A stretch of DNA of 64,000 nt from Bacteroidales bacterium UBA3844 (GTDB lineage Bacteria; Bacteroidota; Bacteroidia; Bacteroidales; Paludibacteraceae). The translations under genes were made by a program, and so were the position numbers. Positions 43,800-53,718 of this stretch are shown piece after piece (within the stretch, counting starts at the first letter, position 1; every line of letters starts with the position of its first letter). The notes beneath the pieces were generated by a model. That model had not been told where the DNA came from. It saw only the letters and a program-made list of their open reading frames with translations, and made no database searches. Location of the stretch: assembly GCA_002392915.1 (NCBI GenBank), contig DGHQ01000054.1:23703-87702 (forward strand), written 5' to 3'.

Positions 43800-46700
43800 T
43801 TATCCGATCACTTGCGACGGTGCGACACCAAAGTATTCCTTGAATTTTTTCGAGAAGTAAGCAGGATCTGAGAATCCAACTTTATACGCTATATCACTGA
43901 TTGACAACGACTGATTTGGCATCGTCAGCATTGTATGAGACAGGTTCATACGATAATCTAGAAGCAACTGAATCGGAGTCTTGTCAAAATGAGTGGAGCA
44001 ACGACGTCCAAGAGTAGCAGTACTCATACAAAGAAGTGACGCCATCTTTCCGATTGTAAGGTCACTTTCAGCATAATGTTGTTCAATCACAGCGTTGAAA
44101 TCCTTCACAAAACCTATTTCCAAAGCATCATCCTGAACATTGTCAGTGAGATCATGGGTTTCATTTTTCAATTTCAAGATATTGTATATCTTGAGCAACA
44201 TCTCCTCATTCTTAAACGGTTTGTTGATATAGTCGAGTGCACCGACCTTCAAAGTGGAAAGTTTTGCTCTCTCACTTCCGGAAGCAGACATTATCACAAA
44301 TGGAATATTCTTTGTTTTTTCCTGAGAACGTAGCATCTTACAAAGTTCAAAACCATTCACTATAGGCATCTGCAAATCACTGACGATCAAGTCTGGAATA
44401 GTCTGTAATGCTTTTGTGTAAGCCACCTGACCATTGTTTGCCGTGTCGACTTTAGAATAACCAGACAGAAGATTCTTGAGGTTGTCGAGAATCAACTCGT
44501 CGTCTTCCACTATAAGGATTCGTTTATTCTGCATGAATGAAAAATCAAGGGATATCTTCTCATTCACATCAAGTTTTTTTACGGCATTCTTTTGTTCTGC
44601 GGCTGGCATTCCGACAGTGATTCGAGTGCCTTTTCCCACTTCACTCTCTATTTGCATCGTCGCTCCAAGAATATCAAGATAACTGTAGATCAGAGAGAAG
44701 CCTAAACCTGTAGAGACTTCACCACTAAAACCGGTCTCTCCATTCTTAATCACACCAGAAGAAGATCTCAACACAGCCAATTGATCTTCCGTCATTCCCT
44801 TTCCATTGTCGGAGAATTCGACAAAGAAAATTCCGTTCCTAGAATATGTAGACAATACAATCTCTCCATTTTCAGGAGTGTATTTTATACTATTGTTCAT
44901 CAGATTACGAAGAATCGTAGAGAGCATTCTTTCGTCCGACGTAGCATAATCTGTGGTCTTAAATTTACGTACTATAGATATCTGCTTATCCTCAATCACA
45001 GCACAATTCAAATTAACCACCTCTTCCAATATTGCCACAACATCTGTTTCAACAAGCACTGGTTTTGTTGTCTCTCGTTTAGCAATAGCCCAATTTACAA
45101 GAGAAAGCATCGTGTTCTGCAAAGTACTTGCCTGTTCATAAGCCTTCTTGAGTTTTTCCGTTTCCGGATTCTTTGGAGCATTCTCGTCGTTATAAGGGGA
45201 TAAAGCGCCAACGATTCCAAACATTGAGTTTTTCAGGTCATGAGCAATCACAGAGATAATGTTCTCCTTCATATCAAGAGCCGTACGAAGTTCTTCTGTT
45301 CGTTCTGCGACCTTTTCTTTCAAGATTTTCTCCTGAATCATGTGTTTGCGCAGACGGTATTGGTACATCAATTTGAATCCTAAACCAATGAAAGCCAACA
45401 TTGCCAAATAGAACCACCACGACTGATACCATACTGGAGATACAGCAAGTCGCATTTCCAAATATTTGCTGGTATCTATTTTGTCAGCGTCTTGAAAATA
45501 AGCCACCTTCAACTTAAAGTTACCGCTCGGAAGATAGGTGAATCTGATCACCTTGTCTTCTGGCACTTCGCTCCAATTATCATCCTTGCCTTCCAATTTA
45601 TAATAAAGTCTGTCCTGTACATTTTCACGGAAATCCGCGACCCTCACCTCTATATTCACATTTTTATTATGCGAAGCCTCAATCGACAACACGTCATCAG
45701 GATGAATACGAGTTCCGTCAACATAAACAGCACCCCAATTAAGGTCGCCAATTTTGTTAACCTGCTGTTTGAGCGAGCCAGAAACAATATAGAATCCACT
45801 TGAAGTACCTGCCAGTATTTGACCATTCTTACGCAAAAGAAGTGACGAATTTGTAAAAAATTTCTTTTGTGTCTTCATAGAATTCGTCGGAATAAACGAA
45901 TGTTTCTGAGTAGTTGGATTAAAGCTCAGAATACCATCTGATGTTGTACAGACAAAAGTACCATCTTTCTTCTTTTCTATGGATCTGTAATCTATATTAT
46001 ACGGGAGATAATCCAACATTTTATATTCAAGTGTCGACTCCATTATCACCATAATGCCACGTGATGTCGCAACATACAGGTTGCCATAGCCATCGATTTG
46101 TGAATCTGCAAACATAAGCGGATTATGTGTTTTTTCCAACACCACACAAGGCAACGCATGTTTCACCACACCATCTTTTACCAACGCGATCGAATTTGAT
46201 GTGACGACCCACACATTATGATTAGGTGTTTCCAATGCTCGAAGCACCCAATTGTCTTCTATTGTATAATCTTCTTCCCGTAGATCAAACTGTTCCCATT
46301 TTCCATTTGTCCGTCTAATCCACAACCCCACACCTGCAGTGCAAAGATATACCTCCCCATTATTAAGTTCTGTCACTGAAAAAACACATGTAGGGCGGGC
46401 AAATTCAGAATTTTCAAAATCCAGATTCTTTGTCTTGAACGTGTTAGGATCCATCTCAATTATACCGTCGCCCCAAGTGGAAAGCCAGATATTGCCACGC
46501 ATGTTCCAGTCTGCCCTTAAAATATTGTTTGATGTGAGCGGTATTTTTTTCTTTACCTGAAATTTATTGTCGAGGATATAGACACCCTGACCATCAGTCG
46601 CAATGAAAAGATCTCCGTTTGGCAATTCCAGGAAATCTGAGACTACCATATTCTCCAATCCGAAATCCGAGGAATAGTTCACACCTTTCTCTCTGTCTAA

Positions 46701-47732
46701 CGAAAGACGAAAGACGCCTCCCATCTGTGTGCCAAGCCAAATATCATTGTCGGCACTCTGCATCATGGCATAAATTTTATTCAGTTCTTTGGGTTGCTCT
46801 CCATAAGAAAGAATATGTTCAAACTCAGATTTTTCACTCAGATCTGTGTCGACGCGCCAAAGCCCATCTCCGTCTGTTGCCATATATAGTTTGCCATCCG
46901 ATGCGAGTAAGACATCATAAGTGGAAAAAAACGGTAGTTTAACAATAGATTCGACTACAACACTGTCTCCTCCTACGTTGAGAACCTGAATCAATGAGCC
47001 ACTGCCAATAACAGCAAGACGTGAATCAGACAGTTCCACAAATTTTACAATTATACCTGAACATCCGTCAGACTCCTGATATTTTTTTATGACATTTCCA
47101 TTTTTATCCATAACTGTGAAATTCTGGATTCCTCCAAAATAAAAACGGTTATGGCTGTCGACGTGGAAATCAGAGATGAACATTTTCTGCGTCGGAACGA
47201 AAAGATTAAAGTCATGGGTGAAACGCTCACCGTCATATTTATAGAAGCCATCAACTGTCGACATATAGCAGTTGCCATCCTTGCATACCTTAAACTGATG
47301 TGGTTCTTTATAGATATTCTTCTCGTATTCAAGCGGTTTGACATCAACAAATTTGTCATATGCCTCGTCATATTTCATACAAAGTCCGTTGTACGAACCG
47401 ATAAAAATTTCCTCTTTTCCATTCACCACACATTTTCTCACAAGACGCAGATCATTACGCTGCATCTCTTTGTATTTGTCTTTCGTATAGTGGTGGAATG
47501 TTTTTCCATCAAAACGGTCGAGTGAAAAATCTGTCGCTATCCAGACATTCTTGTGGGAATCCTGCATCAAAGCGAAGACTTTGTCGCTTCCCATTCCGTC
47601 AAGAGTAGTGTATTGTGCGATGCTATACCGCACATTCCTGACATTATGGCTCAAATCAACATACTTCACAGCCGACGTAAAGCTGCAGAATGCCAATGTT
47701 AGATAAAGTATTGTAAATAATCTCAAAATCAT
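43800..47732 (-). CDS. Hybrid two-component system protein (sensor, receiver and AraC domains in one chain)
   Basis: 1310 residues from the ATG at 47732; a GTG three codons earlier is possible. Signal peptide, two periplasmic seven-bladed propellers of reg_prop repeats (about 35-660), a Y_Y_Y domain (about 670-765), one membrane helix (771-793), HisKA with the phospho-accepting His831 (VIAHDLKNSMFG), ATPase with N-box near 944-950 (LRNLMNNSIKYT) and G-boxes, a receiver with Asp1119 (VSDLQMP), and an AraC DNA-binding domain (about 1205-1308). This class usually senses a glycan oligomer and switches a neighbouring SusCD locus; none is in this window. The 290-nt gap upstream (47733-48022) is A+T-rich with no gene seen. 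Confidence 0.95.
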   Translation of the reverse strand: MILRLFTILYLTLAFCSFTSAVKYVDLSHNVRNVRYSIAQYTTLDGMGSDKVFALMQDSHKNVWIATDFSLDRFDGKTFHHYTKDKYKEMQRNDLRLVRKCVVNGKEEIFIGSYNGLCMKYDEAYDKFVDVKPLEYEKNIYKEPHQFKVCKDGNCYMSTVDGFYKYDGERFTHDFNLFVPTQKMFISDFHVDSHNRFYFGGIQNFTVMDKNGNVIKKYQESDGCSGIIVKFVELSDSRLAVIGSGSLIQVLNVGGDSVVVESIVKLPFFSTYDVLLASDGKLYMATDGDGLWRVDTDLSEKSEFEHILSYGEQPKELNKIYAMMQSADNDIWLGTQMGGVFRLSLDREKGVNYSSDFGLENMVVSDFLELPNGDLFIATDGQGVYILDNKFQVKKKIPLTSNNILRADWNMRGNIWLSTWGDGIIEMDPNTFKTKNLDFENSEFARPTCVFSVTELNNGEVYLCTAGVGLWIRRTNGKWEQFDLREEDYTIEDNWVLRALETPNHNVWVVTSNSIALVKDGVVKHALPCVVLEKTHNPLMFADSQIDGYGNLYVATSRGIMVIMESTLEYKMLDYLPYNIDYRSIEKKKDGTFVCTTSDGILSFNPTTQKHSFIPTNSMKTQKKFFTNSSLLLRKNGQILAGTSSGFYIVSGSLKQQVNKIGDLNWGAVYVDGTRIHPDDVLSIEASHNKNVNIEVRVADFRENVQDRLYYKLEGKDDNWSEVPEDKVIRFTYLPSGNFKLKVAYFQDADKIDTSKYLEMRLAVSPVWYQSWWFYLAMLAFIGLGFKLMYQYRLRKHMIQEKILKEKVAERTEELRTALDMKENIISVIAHDLKNSMFGIVGALSPYNDENAPKNPETEKLKKAYEQASTLQNTMLSLVNWAIAKRETTKPVLVETDVVAILEEVVNLNCAVIEDKQISIVRKFKTTDYATSDERMLSTILRNLMNNSIKYTPENGEIVLSTYSRNGIFFVEFSDNGKGMTEDQLAVLRSSSGVIKNGETGFSGEVSTGLGFSLIYSYLDILGATMQIESEVGKGTRITVGMPAAEQKNAVKKLDVNEKISLDFSFMQNKRILIVEDDELILDNLKNLLSGYSKVDTANNGQVAYTKALQTIPDLIVSDLQMPIVNGFELCKMLRSQEKTKNIPFVIMSASGSERAKLSTLKVGALDYINKPFKNEEMLLKIYNILKLKNETHDLTDNVQDDALEIGFVKDFNAVIEQHYAESDLTIGKMASLLCMSTATLGRRCSTHFDKTPIQLLLDYRMNLSHTMLTMPNQSLSISDIAYKVGFSDPAYFSKKFKEYFGVAPSQVIG

Positions 47733-48022
47733 ATTCCGCACGTAAATTACGAAACAATACGTTTCGTGATAGCAAAAATATAAAAATCAATGGGAAAAAT
47801 AGCGGAATACGGGAAATAATAAAAAAATAATTTAAAAAGGAAAATATATGGAAGCAAACGATATGAAAATATCACATAAAAAAATGACGGATATTGCAGA
47901 AAAAAAAACATTATATCCGTCAAACAATTGATTTTTAATAAAAAAATATCCACCTTAAAACAAGAAAAAATTTCTATGACATCTTCGGTACATTCTTTTG
48001 CTTAATATAATTATCCTTAATA

Positions 48023-48961
48023 TCAAATTAGCTTATTAACATCATCAATATCGAGATGTAGATTATCAGCTATTTCAGACGGTGTTTTGCCAGTTTCAAG
48101 AAGCATTTTGATGGTATTTCGAAGTAATTCTTTTTGTTGGGCCAACTGCTCTTCCTGATGGGCCAACTGTTTATCTTTTTGAGCCAAGGCTTTTTTTTGA
48201 GAAAGGATCTTTGTGTCTAAGTTTTCCAACTCAGAATAAATTTCATCCTCAATATTCATCGTCATACGAATATCTGAGATTGTAGCTGCTTTTGCAAGAC
48301 GATTAATGATTCTTTCCATATCTTTATCTTCTGAAATATCTCGACCTGACACAGATACAAACTGAGGATCACCATCCTGAATATATGTCTGATCGAAAAC
48401 TGACAATAATTTTTCAACACGGTTTCGAGCCTTTCCTTTTAGATAAGGCACCTGTACGATTATGCTGTCATGTGTAAGGCTCTCCACAAATGGATCTGGA
48501 ACGCCTTCTGTAATTTCTTTTGAATCATAATCTAAATACTTGCGACTTACATAAACCACCGGCTCTTTAATTTTACCAACCTTATGTCCAAGTATGTAAA
48601 TAGAAACTATAGGCAATGAATTTCCATTCACATCAATATTCCTTTTGTTCTCATACTGAACTCCAAGATATTGGCGGAATCGAGAAATCTCCGTACTACG
48701 CCATGTCTTTTGAACCTCTATCAATATCAGATGCTCCTTACCATCTTTTTCTCTAACAACAGCACCAAAATCAATACGGAATATAGATATACGATCATTC
48801 TCCTTGTTGACATTAGAATACTCGTTCGGATGCATCTCAACACTGACAATATCTTTCTTCAACAATGCTGACAACAACGTACGCGCCACTTGCTCATCTT
48901 CCATCATGAACTTAAACACGCTGTCGTATAAAGGATTCGCTACAAAACTTTGTTTCTTCAT
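48023..48961 (-). CDS. Rpn-family PD-(D/E)XK nuclease-like protein
   Basis: 312 residues. The family start (NPLYDSVFKFMMEDEQVARTLLSALL) and core nuclease motif D...(D/E)xK are present: RIDFGAVVREKDGKEHLILIEVQKTW, with the final Lys in EVQK. RFRQYLGVQYENKRN follows. After the nuclease come heptad-like KKALAQKDKQLAHQEEQLAQQ repeats and a helix-turn-helix-like end (ETGKTPSEIADNLHLDIDDVNKLI). Related to E. coli Rpn proteins, annotated as 'recombination-promoting nuclease' or 'transposase'; no inverted repeats or target duplications flank it, so it is a gene rather than an insertion element. Single gene. Confidence 0.85.
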   Translation of the reverse strand: MKKQSFVANPLYDSVFKFMMEDEQVARTLLSALLKKDIVSVEMHPNEYSNVNKENDRISIFRIDFGAVVREKDGKEHLILIEVQKTWRSTEISRFRQYLGVQYENKRNIDVNGNSLPIVSIYILGHKVGKIKEPVVYVSRKYLDYDSKEITEGVPDPFVESLTHDSIIVQVPYLKGKARNRVEKLLSVFDQTYIQDGDPQFVSVSGRDISEDKDMERIINRLAKAATISDIRMTMNIEDEIYSELENLDTKILSQKKALAQKDKQLAHQEEQLAQQKELLRNTIKMLLETGKTPSEIADNLHLDIDDVNKLI

Positions 48962-49083
48962 TTCTTTTTACGTTACTAAACCAACTTTTTGCAAAGTTCA
49001 CAAAATAATCTAACATATGCAAATTTGTAAAAAACAAATTTATTTTTTATGGCGTTTCTTAGTGAATCCACTCGATCCATCCA

Positions 49084-51111
49084 TCATTTTTCCTTTTTTC
49101 TAAACTTGAAGAGTTTTTTTAACAGACTTGGTTTCTCTTCTGTCTCATCCACATCTTCTTCCTCAACAGGAGCAGAGGATCCATTTTTCAACATCTTTGA
49201 AGCGTCGCCTGTAAGCACAACATTTTTGCAAGAAATTTTATCTTTCTCTTTCTCAGAAATCAACTCTGCATTAAGCATTCTGCCTGATATTGTCGAGAAA
49301 TACTGCTCGTAGGAATCACGTAGTTTGCCTTCATCATCAAAACACCACTTGAATTTCTTTGGACGTGGAATGATCATAGCAAGATAAATTGCCTCTTCTA
49401 CACTCAGTTTTGACGGTTCTTTGTCAAAATAGAATTTAGCGGCCTCAGCAGCTCCATATACGTTTGGTCCCCACTCTATCACATTGAGATAAACCTCAAA
49501 CATTCTATCTTTTGACGTAAGTGCATTGTTTTCAATCAGCCACACAATCATCGCTTCCTCTGCCTTACGCTGCAGTTTCTTCTCTCGGTTGAGGAACACA
49601 TTTTTCACAAGCTGCATGGAAATTGTGCTGCCGCCTCTTGCAAATCTCTTCTCTTTGATATTCTTTATCATGCTCTCTCTCAACGCGCTCTCCAAAAATC
49701 CTCGATGACGGAAGAAACTTGGATCCTCGCTGAATAGCACGGCATTTCTCAAGTAGACGGAAATATCATCCAACTTTCGATAGTTTGGATTCTGTTCACT
49801 CACCAAAATCCTTCGTTGCAACACATTCTGATCGTAAGCCAAATAGGTAAACGTGTCCTGCATCTTGCGTAAGTCGACGTTGCCAAACTTCGTGATCTTG
49901 AAACCAGGATATTTTTTCATTGAAGATGTAAACTGCAGAGAATCAATATTGTCCATGTCAAAACTGAACAACAAATGATAATCAATATCTCCGTCTACCT
50001 TAATTCCTTCAAGACTCGGCATCAATCCTCTAGGTATAGATGAAAACAAATCGTCTGCAGGAAATCTGTCTTTATCCAATTTGATTGTCAAACCGAATTT
50101 ATCACCTTTCTCCAACTTGATATATGGAGAAAACTCAAGTTTTTCCAGACGCACCACCGTCGAACTATCTAATTCTACACTATTCTTGTCGATATTTAAA
50201 AGAAATTCTGCTGAAGGAGCGCCACAATTCAAAGTCTGTGAAGAAAGACGCTCGTGATATATTGACAAATATTCTGCCGATGCATTTCCTCTAATCTTAA
50301 ACAATTCCGCATTCTCATCAGCATCGACCGACACTTTTAAAGAGAATAAATTCGCACTGATTTTCGCTCCATACTTATATTCAACCAAAGGAACTATAAC
50401 CTTAGCCGTATCTATATTTGATTGAATATCAGCAGTGACAGTCTGATTCTTACGTTGATATGTTCCAGTAAGTGAAATGTTCTGGATTTCATGCGTCATC
50501 TCCTGACAAATGATATCCGACTCAAACTTGTCGTCTTTAATCTGGAATCGTGGCACGGCAATCTTGGCATAAAATGAGTCAGACTCTACAGAAACATTCA
50601 AGTCTGATAAAGAAAACTGCTCTGGCATCATTCTGAAAAATAATCCCGTAGCCTGATTGAATTTTTCGTAGACGCTTTTCTTTCCACCTTCATTCTCATC
50701 CTTTTTCTCAATATCCACACTGTCGACATCTGCATCATTTCTATGCTTCTTCATTTTTAATGACACATCTACCCCGGAAATTGCCAATCTATCCAATTTT
50801 AGTTTTTTGTTCAGCAGACTACGCAACTGGGCTGTTGCTGTGAGGCTATCCACTGTGACAATCGTATCTGAGACGGATTTGGTTTCGTCTAATTTACAGA
50901 CAGAGATACCATTGAATGTCATTGAAGACAAATCGTTGAATTTCAAACCTTCATATTCGACTTGAACTCCATATTTATCACGGAATTCATTCAACTCTTT
51001 ATCCAGCACCTTCTTCATGATGGTGTCGGAAAAAAGGAATATAGCACCGACAGCCAAAGCAATCAGTGCTAATATGGCGATTATGAAATACAACAGTTTC
51101 TTCATAGACAT
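49084..51111 (-). CDS. Glycosyltransferase family 51 peptidoglycan polymerase with a long N-terminal domain
   Basis: 675 residues. A membrane helix (about 7-29) is followed by about 400 residues of beta-rich sequence with AsmA-like character (EFRDKYGVQVEYEGLKFNDL and repeats), and only then by the transglycosylase: catalytic Glu462 in FSEDPSFFRHRGF, GGSTISMQLVKN (493-504), EKKLQRKAEEA and NVIEWGPNVYGAAEAA. There is no transpeptidase domain. In ordinary class A proteins GT51 directly follows the membrane helix, so this order is unusual. It ends with an acidic/basic tail. Last gene of the run from 54707. Confidence 0.88.
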   Translation of the reverse strand: MSMKKLLYFIIAILALIALAVGAIFLFSDTIMKKVLDKELNEFRDKYGVQVEYEGLKFNDLSSMTFNGISVCKLDETKSVSDTIVTVDSLTATAQLRSLLNKKLKLDRLAISGVDVSLKMKKHRNDADVDSVDIEKKDENEGGKKSVYEKFNQATGLFFRMMPEQFSLSDLNVSVESDSFYAKIAVPRFQIKDDKFESDIICQEMTHEIQNISLTGTYQRKNQTVTADIQSNIDTAKVIVPLVEYKYGAKISANLFSLKVSVDADENAELFKIRGNASAEYLSIYHERLSSQTLNCGAPSAEFLLNIDKNSVELDSSTVVRLEKLEFSPYIKLEKGDKFGLTIKLDKDRFPADDLFSSIPRGLMPSLEGIKVDGDIDYHLLFSFDMDNIDSLQFTSSMKKYPGFKITKFGNVDLRKMQDTFTYLAYDQNVLQRRILVSEQNPNYRKLDDISVYLRNAVLFSEDPSFFRHRGFLESALRESMIKNIKEKRFARGGSTISMQLVKNVFLNREKKLQRKAEEAMIVWLIENNALTSKDRMFEVYLNVIEWGPNVYGAAEAAKFYFDKEPSKLSVEEAIYLAMIIPRPKKFKWCFDDEGKLRDSYEQYFSTISGRMLNAELISEKEKDKISCKNVVLTGDASKMLKNGSSAPVEEEDVDETEEKPSLLKKLFKFRKKEK

Positions 51112-51123
51112 CTCTATTTTAAC

Positions 51124-52614
51124 CTATCCCAATTTCTGAATCTCAAAATGTTTGGTGACGCAAGACGGTATTTCCGCTTTACGGTGAGTGACATAAATCA
51201 ACGTCTTCTCTTCCTGAGCAGCATATTTCTCCACGATTTCACGCACACGACGCTTGTTGGCAAGATCCAATCCGTGAAGAGGCTCATCGAGAATAAGCAG
51301 ATCCGGATTTTTAACCATTGTTCTGCAGATTAGCACAAGACGCTGCTCTCCACCTGACACTTTCAAAAACGACTGTTCTGCAAGATGATCTATACCTAAA
51401 AGTTTCATCCACTGCAATGCCAGCTCATACTGGGCATCCGTAGGTGTACGGAAAAGTCCGATGGTGTCGAAGAACCCAGACGCCACAATTTTCTTGCATG
51501 GCTGGTCCTGACGGAAATAGAGATGCATCTCACTTGAGATATATCCTATATGACGTTTGATATCCCATATACTCTCTCCTGTGCCACGCTGACGACCAAA
51601 GAGTCTGATATCCAACGAATACGCTTTCGGATTATCCGCAGACAATAGCGAAAGAAGAGTACTTTTGCCTGAACCGTTTTGTCCGGACAAACTCCATTTC
51701 TCTCCCTTCATAATCCGCCAGTTCAGATCCTTGAACAGTGTTCTGCCTGGATATGACACGTTTACATTGGTCATACAGAACACTTCATCAAAATCAGGTT
51801 TAGACAATACTGTGGCTTGTAGTTCATCAGTTTTGAACTTACGAGGGGCGAACACCGTCGACCTGAGATCAGCGTCGGCAAGATATTTATCTTTTTCAAT
51901 TCCCGGAAAATATCTTCTATCTTTTACCGGAAGGATATGTGTCGCGCAATCAGGAATTTCCTCCTCACTCGGACAAGAGAAAATCATCATCTGACCGTTT
52001 TGTGCAAGCAGAGTGAAGAAATCATTAAGCTCTTTCATCATCGACGGATCAAGTCCGATAAACGGATTGTCGACGAGAAGCAACTGAGGAGCCGAAATCA
52101 AAGCCTCGGCAATAAGGAAACGACGTAGTTCACCGCTACTCAACATGATGATATGCTTATGAATTATATCGTTGATTTTCATTTTCTCCATCAACGATTT
52201 CAGCAGTTCAGCATCAAGTGTACGAGTTCCCTTCTTCTTTTCTACACTCAGTTTCAGCAGTTCACCTACAGTAGATGCCAATTCGTTATCCTGCGAATTG
52301 AAACGCTGCTGATAATACATATTGTTATAGTCGGCAAGTTTGTACGCACTCTCAAAACACATTGTTCGGATCATGTCGCTAGCGTACTTGATTCCTTCAG
52401 GACGGTTGTTCGGATCAAAAAATCCATATTTCAACTCTCCGCCTCGTATTCCGCTTTTTCCAGAGATCAAATCCAAAAGCATGGTCTTTCCAGAACCATT
52501 CTCTCCAAGAATACACCAGACCTCACCGGGCTTAACTTCAAAATTTATATTTTCAGGAAAGTCGACACCCCAAATACGAGGAGCCACATCCTTCATCCTT
52601 AGTACAAAATCCAT
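51124..52614 (-). CDS. Soluble ABC protein with two ATPase domains (ModF-like)
   Basis: 496 residues, no membrane segments. The first ATPase (1-250) has Walker A GENGSGKT (37-44) and signature LSSGE (158-162), but its Walker B ends VDN (Asn183 for the catalytic Glu) and no H-loop His is visible, so this half probably binds but does not cleave ATP. The second half has Walker A GQNGSGKS (311-318), SGGEQ (420-424), Walker B LLILDEP and His477. Organisation resembles E. coli ModF, linked to molybdate and photolyase genes; no molybdate genes are here. Its start is 1 nt after the smpB stop. Confidence 0.85.
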   Translation of the reverse strand: MDFVLRMKDVAPRIWGVDFPENINFEVKPGEVWCILGENGSGKTMLLDLISGKSGIRGGELKYGFFDPNNRPEGIKYASDMIRTMCFESAYKLADYNNMYYQQRFNSQDNELASTVGELLKLSVEKKKGTRTLDAELLKSLMEKMKINDIIHKHIIMLSSGELRRFLIAEALISAPQLLLVDNPFIGLDPSMMKELNDFFTLLAQNGQMMIFSCPSEEEIPDCATHILPVKDRRYFPGIEKDKYLADADLRSTVFAPRKFKTDELQATVLSKPDFDEVFCMTNVNVSYPGRTLFKDLNWRIMKGEKWSLSGQNGSGKSTLLSLLSADNPKAYSLDIRLFGRQRGTGESIWDIKRHIGYISSEMHLYFRQDQPCKKIVASGFFDTIGLFRTPTDAQYELALQWMKLLGIDHLAEQSFLKVSGGEQRLVLICRTMVKNPDLLILDEPLHGLDLANKRRVREIVEKYAAQEEKTLIYVTHRKAEIPSCVTKHFEIQKLG

Positions 52615-52615
52615 T

Positions 52616-53068
52616 TTATCTCTTCATATAACGATCGATATCCCTCTTTGCATCCTTCTCTTTGATGCTCTCACGTTTGTCGTATTCCTTCTTACCACGT
52701 GCCAACGCAATCTCCACCTTACAAAGTCCTTTGTCATTGATAAACAACTTCGTAGGAACAATAGTCATTCCATTGTCTTTCACCTCTCGCTGCAACTTGA
52801 TAAGCTCCTTGCGATTAAGAAGAAGTTTTCTGTCGCGACGTGGAAGATGATTATTGTAGGATCCGAACGAATATTCTGAAATGTTCATGTTCTTCACCCA
52901 CAACTCATTGTTGCCGGCAAAGAAGCAGAATGTGTCCACCAAACTTGCCTTGCCCAAACGGATTGATTTTATCTCCGTCCCGACAAGCACAATTCCAGCT
53001 GTGAATTTGTCGACCAATTCGTAATCGAAAGTCGCGCGCTTATTTTTAATAAGCACATCCTTCTTCAT
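52616..53068 (-). CDS. smpB: tmRNA-binding protein SmpB
   Basis: 150 residues from the ATG at 53068 (MKKDVLIKNKRATFDYE), which matches the family start; an in-frame ATG at 53095 adds nine residues. Required for trans-translation: it brings alanyl-tmRNA to stalled ribosomes. The conserved blocks VGTEIKSIRLGKASLVDTF, NNHLPRRDRKLLLNRKEL and VEIALARGKKEYDKRE are present, as is the basic C-terminal tail (AKRDIDRYMKR). The tmRNA gene itself is not seen in the window. Position in the operon: between the Yip1-like and ABC genes. Confidence 0.97.
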   Translation of the reverse strand: MKKDVLIKNKRATFDYELVDKFTAGIVLVGTEIKSIRLGKASLVDTFCFFAGNNELWVKNMNISEYSFGSYNNHLPRRDRKLLLNRKELIKLQREVKDNGMTIVPTKLFINDKGLCKVEIALARGKKEYDKRESIKEKDAKRDIDRYMKR

Positions 53069-53115
53069 CAACTTTCCTAATTTGTTGCTTCCCATATTTA
53101 TACTAACCTTTCAGT

Positions 53116-53718
53116 CTAAATTTTAGCCAATGCTCCCCATGCCAAATACGTAAGAGCATAAATAATAATAAATGTAATAAGAGTCGAAGGGAAATGATAT
53201 TTCCTATCTTCACCCATTATGTCGGCAAAATAAACATTATATCCCGACATAATAATGAGTGCGGAGTAAAAATTTACAAATATCAGCACCGGAAACATGA
53301 ATGGCAGTACAGCCATTATCGCAAAAGAGAGAAAAACCGGTATCTCCGCATACGTCATAAAAATAACTATACGCTCGAAATCAACCTGCTTTTTCAAAAA
53401 AATCTTGATGTACAAGCGGACGACAAGAGCCGAGATCATAAGTGAAATTGCTAGAATCACAGGCCAAGCCAACGCAATCAAAGTCTCTTCGAGCAAGTTG
53501 TATCCAGAGATATAGAAATTTTGCACAACAACTCTCACCAACCCTAGCAGACATATAAGTCCAAGCAAAGGATAAAGCAATCGCGTCTGCGTGTCTGTCC
53601 AGCTACGTCGCTCCGTCACAACCTTTTCCCATACTATATTAGGATCAACGATAAAATCGTAACACTCACGGTAGAGCGAGACATATTTATTTTTTATTGA
53701 TTCAAAATTCATTTTCAT
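53116..53718 (-). CDS. Yip1-family membrane protein
   Basis: 200 residues with five likely membrane helices (about 47-65, 75-98, 117-140, 142-165, 178-197), the plan of the Yip1 family in bacteria. Its ATG overlaps the stop of the GSCFA gene by 4 nt. A short soluble N-terminus (1-45) faces the cytoplasm. No enzymatic residues are visible. Function in bacteria is unknown. Confidence 0.82.
   Translation of the reverse strand: MKMNFESIKNKYVSLYRECYDFIVDPNIVWEKVVTERRSWTDTQTRLLYPLLGLICLLGLVRVVVQNFYISGYNLLEETLIALAWPVILAISLMISALVVRLYIKIFLKKQVDFERIVIFMTYAEIPVFLSFAIMAVLPFMFPVLIFVNFYSALIIMSGYNVYFADIMGEDRKYHFPSTLITFIIIYALTYLAWGALAKI

Noticed and set aside
48023..48961. Insertion sequence
   Set aside because: The protein is a relative of Rpn 'transposase' proteins, but no terminal inverted repeats or target-site duplications flank it.
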